A DNA stretch of 64,000 nt, from positions 1 to 64,000 of the forward strand of contig DLMJ01000042.1 in the NCBI GenBank assembly GCA_002479255.1, given 5' to 3'. This DNA is from Candidatus Binatus soli. GTDB taxonomy: Bacteria > Desulfobacterota > Binatia > Binatales > Binataceae. The position numbers and the translations under genes were made by a program. Positions 37,349 through 46,860 of the stretch are shown here, one piece after another. The notes below the pieces were generated by a model that did not search any database, was not told the origin of the DNA, and saw nothing but the letters and a program-made list of their open reading frames with translations. Positions within the stretch are counted from its first letter, which is position 1, and each line of letters starts with the position of its first letter.

Positions 37349-39283
37349 ATGAATCAGTTTTCTCGCAGTATTGCACTGTGGCTGGTGCTGGGACTGATGT
37401 TCCTTCTGCTGTTCAATATCTTCAGCAGGCAACAGCCCAAAGAACCCGAAATAATTTTCTCGGACTTCCTTAACCAGGTTGAGAAGAACCAGGTCGTCGA
37501 GGCGACGATTCAAGGAAATCAAATCAAGGGCGATACGACCAGCGGGGAGCATTTCAAGACCTACGCGCCCGACGATCCCGACCTGGTCAAGACGCTGCGC
37601 GAAAAGGGCGTCAAGATCGCGGCCAAGGCGCCCGAGGGCGATCCGTGGTGGATGGTCGCGCTGATACAGTGGTTCCCGGTTCTGCTGATGGTGGGGCTGT
37701 TCATGTTCTTCATGCGCCAGATGCAAATCGGCGGCGGCAAGGCGATGTCGTTTGGCAAGAGCCGCGCCAAGCTGCTGACTGAGAATACCCACAAAGTTAC
37801 CTTCGCCGACGTGGCCGGAATCGACGAGGCGAAGGACGAACTCGAAGAGATAATTCAATTTTTGCGCGACCCCAAGCGCTTCACGCGGCTGGGCGGCCGA
37901 ATCCCCAAGGGCGTGCTGCTGGTCGGGCCGCCGGGAACCGGCAAGACGCTGCTCGCGCGGGCGATCGCCGGCGAAGCAGGCGTGCCGTTCTTTTCGATCT
38001 CGGGATCGGACTTTGTCGAGATGTTCGTTGGCGTTGGCGCGTCGCGCGTGCGCGACCTGTTCGTGCAGGGCAAGAAGCATGCGCCGTGTATCATTTTCAT
38101 CGACGAGATCGACGCGGTGGGACGTCATCGCGGGGCCGGCCTCGGCGGCGGTCATGATGAACGCGAACAGACGCTCAATCAGTTGCTGGTCGAGATGGAC
38201 GGGTTCGAGGCCAACGAGGGCGTGATCCTGGTGGCGGCGACCAATCGCCCCGACGTGCTTGACCCGGCGTTGCTGCGCCCGGGCCGCTTCGATCGCCGCG
38301 TGGTGGTGCCGCTGCCCGACGTGAAGGGGCGCGAGGGCATCCTGAAGGTCCACACGCGCAAGGTGCCGCTGTCCGAGGACGTCGATGGGACCAAGCTCGC
38401 GCGTTCGACGCCTGGCTTCGCGGGCGCCGACCTCGAAAACCTTGTCAACGAGGCCGCGCTGCTGGCGGCGCGCCGCAACAAGGACAAGGTCGAGATGTCG
38501 GACTTCGAGCTGGCCAAGGACAAGGTGATGATGGGCGCGGAACGGCGCTCGATGGTGATGTCGGGCTCGGAGCGCAAGATAATCGCTTATCATGAAGGCG
38601 GGCACGCGCTGGTCGCGATGCTTCAGCCCGGTGCGGATCCGGTCCACAAGGTTACGATTATCCCGCGCGGGATGGCGCTTGGCGTGACGCAGCAATTGCC
38701 GCTGGACGATCGCTACACGTATCCCCGCGACTACCTGGTGACGCGATTGGCGGTGATGTTCGGCGGGCGCACCGCGGAAGAACTCGTGTTCGGTCAGATG
38801 ACAACCGGTGCGGGCAACGATATCGAAAAAGCGACCGAGCTCGCGCGCAAAATGGTCTGCGAATGGGGCATGAGCAAGGAGCTTGGCCCGATGACGTTCG
38901 GGCGGCGCGAGGAACAGATCTTTTTGGGCCGCGACATCTCGCATCATAAGGATTACTCCGAGCAAACCGCGCTTGAGATCGATCGCGAAGTGCGCCGTAT
39001 CATCGATGATTCGTATCAGAAGGCGCGCCAGATCCTGTCGGATCATCTGCCGCTGCTCCATGCGATCGCCGCGCGGCTGCTCGAGAAGGAAGTGCTCGAC
39101 GGTAGCGAAGTTGAGGCGATGGCGACGGCGTTCCGCGAAGGGCGCGAGATGCCGCCGTCGCCGGCCGCGGTGCGCAATGATTTTCCGCCGCGTCCAGGCG
39201 CGGAGCCGGGCAAGGAAAAGCGCGCCGACAACGAAAACGAAAGCCCGGTGCCCGGACTCCCGCCGAAACCCGTTCTCGTGTAG
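37349..39283 (+). CDS. ftsH: ATP-dependent membrane protease FtsH
   Basis: A membrane AAA+ zinc protease of about 644 residues. N-terminal membrane helix (IALWLVLGLMFLLLFNIF), periplasmic domain, second helix (WFPVLLMVGLFMFFM), AAA module with VGPPGTGKTLLARAIAGEAG, IIFIDEIDAVG and the ATNRPDVLDPALLRPGRFDR second-region homology, then the zinc site HEGGHALVAML. The usual motif is HEAGH; the Gly variant keeps both His and Glu. ATG 37349 begins at MNQFSRS; the 16 residues upstream look non-coding. tilS-ftsH is a common order. Confidence 0.96.
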   Translation: MNQFSRSIALWLVLGLMFLLLFNIFSRQQPKEPEIIFSDFLNQVEKNQVVEATIQGNQIKGDTTSGEHFKTYAPDDPDLVKTLREKGVKIAAKAPEGDPWWMVALIQWFPVLLMVGLFMFFMRQMQIGGGKAMSFGKSRAKLLTENTHKVTFADVAGIDEAKDELEEIIQFLRDPKRFTRLGGRIPKGVLLVGPPGTGKTLLARAIAGEAGVPFFSISGSDFVEMFVGVGASRVRDLFVQGKKHAPCIIFIDEIDAVGRHRGAGLGGGHDEREQTLNQLLVEMDGFEANEGVILVAATNRPDVLDPALLRPGRFDRRVVVPLPDVKGREGILKVHTRKVPLSEDVDGTKLARSTPGFAGADLENLVNEAALLAARRNKDKVEMSDFELAKDKVMMGAERRSMVMSGSERKIIAYHEGGHALVAMLQPGADPVHKVTIIPRGMALGVTQQLPLDDRYTYPRDYLVTRLAVMFGGRTAEELVFGQMTTGAGNDIEKATELARKMVCEWGMSKELGPMTFGRREEQIFLGRDISHHKDYSEQTALEIDREVRRIIDDSYQKARQILSDHLPLLHAIAARLLEKEVLDGSEVEAMATAFREGREMPPSPAAVRNDFPPRPGAEPGKEKRADNENESPVPGLPPKPVLV

Positions 39284-39378
39284 TCGTCTTCGCCGGCGTG
39301 GTCGCGGCGCTTCAATTGACTCGATTCGCCACGGCGAGTCGGTTGCCGCGTAGGTGAGGGGGAAGTGGGGCCGGTGCG

Positions 39379-40302
39379 ATGCGACGCTCGCGGATTAAAC
39401 CCAAGTCATCCAGTGATCGAGCCTTGCGCAAGCGGGCGTCTCAATCCCCATATCTCAAGCTTTACGACGGTCGCGTAATCAAGTTCCCCGCGGTGATGGG
39501 CGTGCTCAACGTCACGCCCGACTCCTTCTCCGATGGCGGTAGATACCTGGAGGCGGACCGCGCCGTCGAGCACGCGCTTGCGATGGAAGCGGCCGGCGCC
39601 GACCTGATCGACGTGGGCGGTGAATCGTCGCGTCCCGCGGGCGCGTCGGAGGTCCCGGTCGAGGTCGAGCTCGCGCGAGTCAGGCCGGTGCTCGCGCGCT
39701 TAAGCAAGCGGCTCGGCGTGCCAATCTCGATCGACACGCGGCGGGCGGAGGTCGCGCGAGTCGCGCTCGAGTCGGGCGCGGCGATAATCAACGATATCAC
39801 GGCGCTCGAGCACGACTGCGAAATGGCGCCCCTTGCGGCGCGAACGAAGTGCGCGGTGGTGCTGATGCATATGCGCGGCGGTCTCGCCAATCATATCGAG
39901 TTCGCACGCTACCGCGACGTGGTGCGCGAGGTCGTCGAATACCTGGAGGCGCGCGCGCGATTCGCCGCGGGGGCAGGAGTTGTGCGCTCGCGAATCATCG
40001 TTGACCCGGGACTGGGCTTCGCCAAGACGGCCCAGCATAATCTGAAATTGCTGGCCGCCTTGCCCGACCTCTGTGCGCTCGGCTATCCCGTATTGGTGGG
40101 GGCGTCGCGCAAGAGCTTTGTGGCGCGAATAGCCGGAGCGGGCGAGCGGGAGCTGGAATTCGGCACGGCGGCTGCGAACGCGCTGGCAGTGGCGGCCGGC
40201 GCGTCGATCGTGCGCGTGCACGACGCAGGCGCGGCCGTCGCCGTGGTGCGGATGGCCGCGGCGATGGCGGGACGGGATCGGCGGTTCAGGCGCAATGCAT
40301 AA
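39379..40302 (+). CDS. folP: Dihydropteroate synthase
   Basis: Condenses p-aminobenzoate with dihydropterin pyrophosphate in folate synthesis. TIM-barrel motifs: MGVLNVTPDSFSDGGRYL, DLIDVGGESSRPAG, PISIDTRRAEVA, INDITALEHD, VLMHMRG and LVGASRKSFVARI. It is 307 residues; about 30 basic residues precede the domain, so a shorter start is possible. ftsH-folP and folP-cdaA adjacency is common. The last 8 bases overlap cdaA. Confidence 0.95.
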   Translation: MRRSRIKPKSSSDRALRKRASQSPYLKLYDGRVIKFPAVMGVLNVTPDSFSDGGRYLEADRAVEHALAMEAAGADLIDVGGESSRPAGASEVPVEVELARVRPVLARLSKRLGVPISIDTRRAEVARVALESGAAIINDITALEHDCEMAPLAARTKCAVVLMHMRGGLANHIEFARYRDVVREVVEYLEARARFAAGAGVVRSRIIVDPGLGFAKTAQHNLKLLAALPDLCALGYPVLVGASRKSFVARIAGAGERELEFGTAAANALAVAAGASIVRVHDAGAAVAVVRMAAAMAGRDRRFRRNA

Positions 40303-41047
40303 CTACATACCCATGATACCGCAGCCGCGATGGCAGGACATCGTTGACATCCTGATCGTGGCGTACGTGATCTACCGGATCGCGCTTCTGATCCGCGGTA
40401 CGCGCACGATGCAGATGGTGGTCGGGATGGTGATCGTGGGCGGCGCGTTCGTGGTGTCGCAGGTGCTCGGACTGTTCACGCTCAACTGGCTCTTGAACAA
40501 CTTCCTTGGTTCGTTGTTTGTGATCCTGGTGGTTATCTTCCAGGCGGACATTCGGCGCGCGCTGACCCGTGTCGGTGCGCAATCCTTCCTGGGCCGCAAT
40601 GCGGCTGCCGTCACGCCTGCGGAGGAAATAGCAACCGCGGCGGCGTGGCTTTCGGCGCGTCGAGTCGGCGCGCTGATAGTGATCGAACAGGACGATGGGC
40701 TGGGTGAGTTCGTCGAAAACGGTAGAGTCGTTGACGGCAAGGTCTCGCCCGAATTGCTCGAAACGATTTTCATGAACGGCTCTCCGCTGCATGATGGCGC
40801 CGTGATCATAAACGGCGACCGGGTACTCGCGGCGGCGTGCCTGCTGCCGTTGTCGCAAAACCCCAACGTAAGCCTGTCGCTGGGCACGCGTCATCGCGCG
40901 GCGATTGGAATGAGCGAGGACAGCGACGCGGTTGTGCTGGTCGTGTCCGAGGAGGACGGGACGATTTCTCTTGCCCGCGGCGGTGTTCTGAGCCGTGGAC
41001 TGGAACCAGCCGAGGTCCTGTCCACACTGAGGAAGCTGCCGGGTTAG
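40295..41047 (+). CDS. cdaA: Diadenylate cyclase CdaA (c-di-AMP synthase)
   Basis: Makes c-di-AMP from two ATP at the membrane. 250 residues with three N-terminal membrane helices (IVDILIVAYVIYRIALLI, MVVGMVIVGGAFVVSQVLGLF, FLGSLFVILVVIFQADIRRAL) and the DAC domain with LHDGAVII (DGA motif) and GTRHRAAIG (RHR motif). It overlaps folP by 8 nt and sits in the conserved cdaA-cdaR-glmM order. CdaR and GlmM are known to modulate CdaA. Confidence 0.96.
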   Translation: MHNYIPMIPQPRWQDIVDILIVAYVIYRIALLIRGTRTMQMVVGMVIVGGAFVVSQVLGLFTLNWLLNNFLGSLFVILVVIFQADIRRALTRVGAQSFLGRNAAAVTPAEEIATAAAWLSARRVGALIVIEQDDGLGEFVENGRVVDGKVSPELLETIFMNGSPLHDGAVIINGDRVLAAACLLPLSQNPNVSLSLGTRHRAAIGMSEDSDAVVLVVSEEDGTISLARGGVLSRGLEPAEVLSTLRKLPG

Positions 41048-41083
41048 GAGCGCGGAGGCAAAAGAGCGACGGGACGACGCACG

Positions 41084-42067
41084 ATGAGGCTGGGCGACTT
41101 CAAATATATGTTCGCAGTTAGCGGCGCGCGGCGGCTCCGCGGCGGCGACATCGGGCTGCGCATATTCGCGGTGGTGCTCGCGACCGGACTGTGGATATTC
41201 GTCAACACGGCCGAGCGGAATTCACGCGAGCCGCTCACGGTGCCTATCAGCTATAGCTCGCTGCCGCCGGGGATGGTGATCGTGAACCATCCGCCGGCGT
41301 TCGTGAAAATCGAAGTCACAGGTCCGCGCAACCTGCTGTCGCTGCTGGATCCCGAGCGGCTCACGCTCAAGATCGATCTGCGCGGCGTCGCGGCGGGACA
41401 ATCCGAGTTCAAGATCTATCCCGCGATGTTCAACGTAGAACGAAATACCGCCGTGACCAGCATCTCGCCCGATCAATTGTCGCTTGATGTCGATCGCGTC
41501 GTTAGCCGCGACGTGCCGGTCCAGCTGGCGGTTCAGGGGAAGGTCGAGCCCGGCTACACGATTACCTCGGTCGATATTACGCCGCCGAGCGTCACAATCA
41601 TGGGGCCGAGCCGGTTCGTCGCGCCGCTTACGTCGGTCAGCACGGAACCCTTCGACTTGAAGGGACTCACCTCGGATACCAGCCGCTCGGTTGATATCGC
41701 GGCGCCCAATCCGGCGTTGGGATTCTCTACGGGTCACGTCGATGCGCGCATCAGTGTCGCGGAGGCGATTACCGACCGTGAGTTTCGCGCGGTCGAGGTG
41801 GAAGTCAAGGACAGCAATTTCAAGTACCGAATCGAACCCAGGCAGGCCACGCTGACGATTCGCGGGCCCGCGGTCAAGCTCGCGGGTCTCGCGCCGAAGG
41901 GGCTAGCCTACGTTGACGCCAAGGGCGTCGCGCCGGGCTCGCACGAGTTGCCGCTGCAAGTGACACTGCCCGACGGAATGCAGTTGGTGCGCCAGTCGCC
42001 CGACAAGGTTAGACTGCGGATGTATCACCAGAAGCTGACAACTACTGCCGATGAGCACCCATCGTAA
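41084..42067 (+). CDS. cdaR: CdaR/YbbR-domain protein
   Basis: 327 residues: an N-terminal membrane anchor (LRIFAVVLATGLWIFV) followed by YbbR repeats (SYSSLPPGMVIVNHPPAFVKIEVTGP, PVQLAVQGKVEPGYTITSVDITPPSVTIMGP, REFRAVEVEVKDSNFKYRIEPRQATLTIRGP). This is an extracytoplasmic regulator of CdaA. Start ATG 41084; it overlaps glmM by 17 nt. Confidence 0.93.
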   Translation: MRLGDFKYMFAVSGARRLRGGDIGLRIFAVVLATGLWIFVNTAERNSREPLTVPISYSSLPPGMVIVNHPPAFVKIEVTGPRNLLSLLDPERLTLKIDLRGVAAGQSEFKIYPAMFNVERNTAVTSISPDQLSLDVDRVVSRDVPVQLAVQGKVEPGYTITSVDITPPSVTIMGPSRFVAPLTSVSTEPFDLKGLTSDTSRSVDIAAPNPALGFSTGHVDARISVAEAITDREFRAVEVEVKDSNFKYRIEPRQATLTIRGPAVKLAGLAPKGLAYVDAKGVAPGSHELPLQVTLPDGMQLVRQSPDKVRLRMYHQKLTTTADEHPS

Positions 42068-43418
42068 ACTGTTCGGCACCGACGGCGTCCGCGGAGTCGC
42101 CAATCAGGAGCCGATTACCTCCGAGACCGCGCTGAAGCTCGGCCGCGCGCTCGCGCATGTGTTCCGCAATTCCACGGGTCGTCATCGCAGAATTCTTATC
42201 GGCAAGGATACCCGCCTGTCGGGCTACATGATCGAGACCGCGATTGAGTCCGGAATCTGCTCGATGGGCGTGGACGTGTGGCTGGTGGGTCCGCTGCCGA
42301 CGCCTGCGATCGCGTTTCTGACGCGCAGCATGCGCGCCGACGCGGGCGTGGTCATATCGGCCTCGCACAATCCCTTCCAGGACAACGGGATCAAGTTTTT
42401 TTCGCGCGAAGGATTCAAACTCGACGACCAGACCGAGCGCCGAATCGAAGCGCTGGTGTTCGACGAAGGCGAGGTCGGGATGCATCGCGCGCGCGCGGAC
42501 GATATCGGCAAGGCGGCGCGCATCGACGACGCGCTCGGCCGTTACCTGGTATTTCTGAAGTCGTGCCTGCCGCGCTCGGTCGCATTCGACGGGCTGAAGG
42601 TCGCGATCGATTGCGCCAACGGCGCGGCCTACAAGGTCGGTCCCGAGGTGCTGGAGGAACTGGGCGCCGAGGTCTTGGCGATCGCGGCCGAGCCCGACGG
42701 CACCAACATCAATCTGAATTGCGGCGCGACGCATCTCGACGGGATTCGCGAGACCGTTTTGCGCGAGCACGCCAACGTCGGCATAGCGCTCGACGGCGAC
42801 GGCGATCGCGTGATGCTGATCGACGAGCGCGGCGAAGTCTTCGACGGCGACGACATGATGGCGCTGCTCGGCCGCAAGCTCGCCGCCCAAGGCCGGCTGA
42901 GCCACAACGCCGTGGTCGCAACCGTGATGAGCAACTTCGGACTCGAGCTCGCGCTTCGCGACGCGGGCGTGCGGCTGATCCGCACCGAGGTCGGCGACCC
43001 CGCGGTCGCGCGCGAGATGCGACTCAACTCGTACAACCTGGGCGGCGAGCAGTCGGGCCACGTGATCTTCATGGATTACTCGACCACCGGCGACGGACTG
43101 ATCAGCGCGTTGATGGTGCTTGCGCAGATGGCCGAAAGTGGCCGGACGCTCGGCGAACTGCGCGCGATGCACCGCGTGCCGCAAGTTCTGGAAAACGTGC
43201 GCGTCCGAAATCGCGTGCCGCTAGCCGAGATGCCCGACGTTCAACGAATCATCGCCGACGCCGAGCGACGGCTGGCGGGCAGCGGCCGGCTGCTGGTGCG
43301 ATATTCGGGGACCGAGATGCTCGCGCGCGTGATGGTCGAAGGCGAGGACGGCGTTCAGATCAAAGCGCTCGCCCAGGAAATCGGCGCCGCGATCCGCAAG
43401 TACGCCGGCACGGCGTGA
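42051..43418 (+). CDS. glmM: Phosphoglucosamine mutase
   Basis: Converts glucosamine-6-phosphate to glucosamine-1-phosphate for UDP-GlcNAc, peptidoglycan and lipid A. 455 residues: N-terminal KLFGTDGVRG, the phosphoserine loop VISASHNPFQDNGIKFF, the metal loop DGDGDRVM, the sugar loop GGEQSGHVIF and the phosphate site RYSGTE. Its start lies within the end of cdaR. It converges on pdxJ with a 4-bp gap and no visible terminator. Confidence 0.97.
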   Translation: MSTHRKLFGTDGVRGVANQEPITSETALKLGRALAHVFRNSTGRHRRILIGKDTRLSGYMIETAIESGICSMGVDVWLVGPLPTPAIAFLTRSMRADAGVVISASHNPFQDNGIKFFSREGFKLDDQTERRIEALVFDEGEVGMHRARADDIGKAARIDDALGRYLVFLKSCLPRSVAFDGLKVAIDCANGAAYKVGPEVLEELGAEVLAIAAEPDGTNINLNCGATHLDGIRETVLREHANVGIALDGDGDRVMLIDERGEVFDGDDMMALLGRKLAAQGRLSHNAVVATVMSNFGLELALRDAGVRLIRTEVGDPAVAREMRLNSYNLGGEQSGHVIFMDYSTTGDGLISALMVLAQMAESGRTLGELRAMHRVPQVLENVRVRNRVPLAEMPDVQRIIADAERRLAGSGRLLVRYSGTEMLARVMVEGEDGVQIKALAQEIGAAIRKYAGTA

Positions 43419-43422
43419 CCGA

Positions 43423-44181
43423 TTAATTGCGCTTCGTGCGCTTGCGCTTCGCGGTCAGCGGCTTCGAGCCGAGCGCTTTTAGGTACGCCTTTACCGCGCG
43501 CGTCAGGCCCATATAGAGCGCGTCGGAGATCAGCGCGTGGCCGATGGAGACCTCCTGCAAGCCTTTGACCGCTTTCGCATAGGCCGGAATATTCTTGAGA
43601 TCGAGATCGTGGCCCGCATTCACGCCCAGTCCGATTTCCCGCGCCAGCCGCGCGGCCTCGCGATGCGCCGCGAGAATCTCTTGACCGGCCGGCGTGCCGA
43701 ACGCATTCGCATAAGGCCCGGTGAACAACTCGATTCGGTCCGCCCCGAGTTCTCGTGCGCGCCTGATCTGCCGGGCGTCGGTATCAAGGAAAAGACTCGT
43801 GCGGATGCCCGCGTTGCCGAGCCTTGCGAGCACGTCGCCAACCCATTCCGCTCCGCTCGTCAGGTTCCATCCCGCATTCGACGTCAGCACGCCCGGCGGG
43901 TCGGGCACGAGTGTCACCTGCGTCGGCTTGACGCGCATCACGAGGTCAAGAAACTCCGCGCCCGGGTATCCTTCGATATTGAACTCGACCGTCAGCATCG
44001 CGGCGAGATCGAACACGTCCTGAAACGTGATGTGCCGGGCGTCGGGGCGCGGATGGACCGTTATCCCGTGGCATCCCGCGGCGATGCAGGTACGCGCCGC
44101 CTCGACTACGTCGGGAATATTTCCGCCGCGCGCATTTCGGAGCGTCGCGATTTTGTTGACGTTGACGCTGAGCCGAATCAT
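43423..44181 (-). CDS. pdxJ: Pyridoxine 5'-phosphate synthase
   Basis: Last step of DXP-dependent vitamin B6 synthesis. 252 residues from ATG 44181, which begins MIRLSVNVNKIATLRNARGGNIPDVV, the family N-terminus. HPRPDARHI, FNIEGYPG, VPDPPGVLTS and GLGVNAGHDLDLKN are characteristic. The frame to 44331 only adds non-conserved residues. The C-terminal tail is basic (KRKRTKR). Divergent from nnr. Confidence 0.96.
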   Translation of the reverse strand: MIRLSVNVNKIATLRNARGGNIPDVVEAARTCIAAGCHGITVHPRPDARHITFQDVFDLAAMLTVEFNIEGYPGAEFLDLVMRVKPTQVTLVPDPPGVLTSNAGWNLTSGAEWVGDVLARLGNAGIRTSLFLDTDARQIRRARELGADRIELFTGPYANAFGTPAGQEILAAHREAARLAREIGLGVNAGHDLDLKNIPAYAKAVKGLQEVSIGHALISDALYMGLTRAVKAYLKALGSKPLTAKRKRTKRN

Positions 44182-44287
44182 TTCAATACCGAGGCTACCA
44201 GAGCCAGCGCGCCAGTCCAGTTTTTCACTGCCGCCCGCATTCCCGCCTCCCGCGCATGGTGTAATATTTCCCGCAGGATTGCCGACG

Positions 44288-45841
44288 ATGATTTTGCTCA
44301 ACGCCGCCGAAAGCCGCCAACTCGATCGCATCAGCCAGGAAAAGTACGGAATTTCGTCCTACCTGCTGATGACGCGGGCGGGTGAGGCTGTTGCCGACGC
44401 GCTCGTCGAGCGCTTCCCCGAAGCGGCCGCCGATGTGCTCGTCGTGGCGGGCCGGGGTAACAACGGCGGCGACGGATTCGTCGCTGCAAGACGGCTGATT
44501 CGGGACGGCTTCGGCGCGCGAGCCGTTCTGCTCGGTCGCGCGGCGGACTTGAAGGGCGATGCCGCGCGCGCATACGCGGAGTTTCGCGCATCCGGTGGCA
44601 AGGCGATCGAGGCATCGGGAGAGTCCAGCCTCGAAGCCGCGCTTGGCAAACGCCCGAGCGCCGTTATCGACGCGATTTTCGGCACCGGCTTGAACGCGGA
44701 GGTCAAAGACGGGCCGCGGCGCGCGATCGAGATTGTTAATTCATTCGGATTGCCCGTAATCGCCGTCGATATCGCGTCGGGAGTGAACTCGGACACGGGT
44801 GCTGTCATGGGCGCGGCGATCCGCGCGTCTCTCACGGTGACGTTCGGGTTCGCGAAGTTCGGCCACGTTTCATATCCGGGCGCCGGACAATCCGGCGAGT
44901 TGCGGATCGTCGATATAGGTTTCGCCGCGCGCGCGATTGAGGAGATAGCGCCCCGCGGCCGATTCCTCGAGCGCGACGACGTGCGGCATTTGATTCGCGC
45001 GCGGCCGGCGAATTCGCACAAGGGAATGTATGGACATCCGCTGGTAATCGCCGGCGGCCGCGGCAAGTCCGGCGCCGTACTGCTTGCTTCACGCGCCGCC
45101 TTGAGAGCGGGCGCGGGCCTCGTTACGGCGGCGGTGCCCGAGTCGATCCAGCCAATCGTCGCGGCGGGGCAGGCCGAACTGATGACCGAGCCGATCGCCG
45201 ATCGCGACGGCCACTTTGACGGCGCTCACGCGCCCGACACGTTAAAGATCATAATCGAAGGGATGAACGCGTTGATCGTGGGGCCGGGAATGGGAGTCAG
45301 CGATGACACCAGACGCCTCGTCGAATGGCTGATCTCAGACGCGTCCGAGCGCGAGCGTCCGATGCTGATCGATGCCGACGGACTCAACGCGCTGGCCGCG
45401 ATCGGTTGCGAAGCCGCCCGGCGTGCGCGCGGTCCGGTCGTGCTGACGCCTCATCCGGGAGAAGCCGCGCGCCTGCTCGGCGTGACCCCGGCGATCATCA
45501 ACGACGATCGCGTGTCTGCCGCGCGCAATCTGGCGGAACGAACCGGAGCGTCCGTGCTGATAAAGGGCGCGCGTTCCGTTATCGCCTCTCCCGACGGCGA
45601 CCTCTATATCAACTCGACCGGCAATCCCGGGATGGGCACGCCCGGCATCGGTGACGCGCTGTCGGGAATCGTCGGCGCGCTGCTGGGGCAGAAGATGCGC
45701 CCGATGGACGCGCTCGCGCTTGGCGTTTTTCTCCACGGCTACGCGGCGGATCGCGTCGCGGCGCGGATGGGGCGCGTTGGCTATATCGCCGGCGACCTCA
45801 TTGACGAGTTGCCGGCGGCACTGGAAGCACTAACGCGGTAG
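44288..45841 (+). CDS. nnr: Bifunctional NAD(P)H-hydrate epimerase/dehydratase
   Basis: Repairs hydrated NAD(P)H. From ATG 44288 (517 residues) it has an N-terminal YjeF/NnrE epimerase domain (VVAGRGNNGGDGFVAARRL) and a C-terminal NnrD kinase-fold dehydratase (VLTPHPGEAARLLG; NPGMGTPGIGDALSGIVGALL). The longer frame to 44027 is antisense to pdxJ. tsaE follows 29 bp later, a common order. Confidence 0.96.
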   Translation: MILLNAAESRQLDRISQEKYGISSYLLMTRAGEAVADALVERFPEAAADVLVVAGRGNNGGDGFVAARRLIRDGFGARAVLLGRAADLKGDAARAYAEFRASGGKAIEASGESSLEAALGKRPSAVIDAIFGTGLNAEVKDGPRRAIEIVNSFGLPVIAVDIASGVNSDTGAVMGAAIRASLTVTFGFAKFGHVSYPGAGQSGELRIVDIGFAARAIEEIAPRGRFLERDDVRHLIRARPANSHKGMYGHPLVIAGGRGKSGAVLLASRAALRAGAGLVTAAVPESIQPIVAAGQAELMTEPIADRDGHFDGAHAPDTLKIIIEGMNALIVGPGMGVSDDTRRLVEWLISDASERERPMLIDADGLNALAAIGCEAARRARGPVVLTPHPGEAARLLGVTPAIINDDRVSAARNLAERTGASVLIKGARSVIASPDGDLYINSTGNPGMGTPGIGDALSGIVGALLGQKMRPMDALALGVFLHGYAADRVAARMGRVGYIAGDLIDELPAALEALTR

Positions 45842-45870
45842 TTGCGCTATATTACGACTGAGTAATCGCG

Positions 45871-46383
45871 ATGGCTAATGCCGCTGCAGAATCGGAGGAA
45901 TCGGGCGCGACCGTGGTCACGATGGTGATCGAGAGCCGCTCGCCGCACGAGACCAAATCGTGGGGACGGCGGCTGGCCTCGCTTCTCGAAGGAGGGGAAC
46001 TGCTCGGCCTGATTGGCGATCTCGGTGCGGGCAAGACCTGCTTTATCAAAGGACTCGCGCGCGGACTAAGCCTGCGCGAAGAGGACATCCTGAGCCCCAC
46101 CTTCACGATGATCCAGGAGCATCACGGGCGCTTCCCGCTCTATCATATAGATCTGTATCGCCTCGAAGAGGCGACACTGGATGACCTGGGTCTTCGCGAA
46201 TATTTGTTTTCCGAAGGTGTCGCAGCCGTCGAATGGTTCGAGTGTCTGCGCGGCGGTGCGGAGATGGAATACCTGGCGGTCCGCATCAGCTACGCCGGCG
46301 CGAACATCCGCCGAATCGAATTCAGCGCGGCGGACTCCCGCCATGCGCAAATCATTTCCAAGTTGAAGCGCCGCTTCGCCTGA
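45871..46383 (+). CDS. tsaE: tRNA threonylcarbamoyladenosine synthesis ATPase TsaE
   Basis: 170 residues. Walker A GDLGAGKTCFIKGLARGL, SPTFTMIQEHHGRFPLYHIDLYRL and the downstream VEWFE motif define TsaE, which works with TsaB/C/D on t6A37. It has about 15 extra N-terminal residues compared with E. coli YjeE; an internal start is possible (MVIESRSPHETKSWG). The AT-richer insertion begins immediately after it. Confidence 0.94.
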   Translation: MANAAAESEESGATVVTMVIESRSPHETKSWGRRLASLLEGGELLGLIGDLGAGKTCFIKGLARGLSLREEDILSPTFTMIQEHHGRFPLYHIDLYRLEEATLDDLGLREYLFSEGVAAVEWFECLRGGAEMEYLAVRISYAGANIRRIEFSAADSRHAQIISKLKRRFA

Positions 46384-46424
46384 GGGCGGGAAGCTGCACC
46401 ACCCTGCTGCGCGAGGGTAGTGTC

Positions 46425-46565
46425 TCAGTTTGAAATTCGATCAATAAACCAGAAAACGAGCCCAAAGATGGCCATCAGAAGTATCGGAGCCCAGAACAGA
46501 ATTATGCTCGCCATGACACGTTGACGACCCGCCATCTCGACTTCACGCTTAAACCATCCGCTCAT
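46425..46565 (-). CDS. Small membrane protein following the transposase remnant
   Basis: 46 residues from ATG 46565 (ATGA overlap with the transposase fragment): basic start MSGWFKREVEMAGRQR, then one hydrophobic helix (MASIILFWAPILLMAIFGLVFWFI). It is in the AT-richer insertion. Existence is supported by the coupling and by its membrane-helix pattern; function unknown. Confidence 0.5.
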   Translation of the reverse strand: MSGWFKREVEMAGRQRVMASIILFWAPILLMAIFGLVFWFIDRISN

Positions 46566-46762
46566 GCGGTTTCTCTTTGGCTCGCTTCCCATTCGTCCAC
46601 GATTCCAACTAAATCCTCGAACGAAAAAAGATAATCGGCAACGCCCGACTCCATCGCAGGCGTTACTCTGAGCGTCTTGTGAATCCGAATGAAGTTGTAC
46701 CAGAGCGCGTAGAGCGCCACCACGCTGCCCGCGGTACTGGCTGATTTCCGGGGACACGGCAA
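46562..46762 (-). pseudogene. C-terminal remnant of an IS transposase
   Basis: The translated piece VVALYALWYNFIRIHKTLRVTPAM...SFEDLVGIVDEW closely resembles the C-terminal end of DDE transposases often annotated as IS1-type, in which YNF.RIHKTLR.TPAM is a hallmark. Only about 60 residues remain and the catalytic part is missing; upstream the similarity stops near 46745. No matching inverted repeats were seen around it, so it is a decayed fragment. Confidence 0.65.
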
Positions 46763-46860
46763 TTCAGATTGATCGTCGGACGTGGCGGGAAGGGCACGAA
46801 TATGCCACGTAGATAATGGACGTGCTTGCTTTTCCCCTCGTATGGTAGGATGAAAGTGCC

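Noticed and set aside
38590..38605. FtsH HEGGH as an inactivated zinc site
   Set aside because: Both His and the catalytic Glu are kept; only the neutral middle position differs from HEAGH.
35846..39061. A 1071-codon open frame antisense to tilS and ftsH
   Set aside because: It covers two conserved genes, has antisense-type composition rich in Arg, His and Ala, and no domain pattern; a GC-rich codon-bias artefact.
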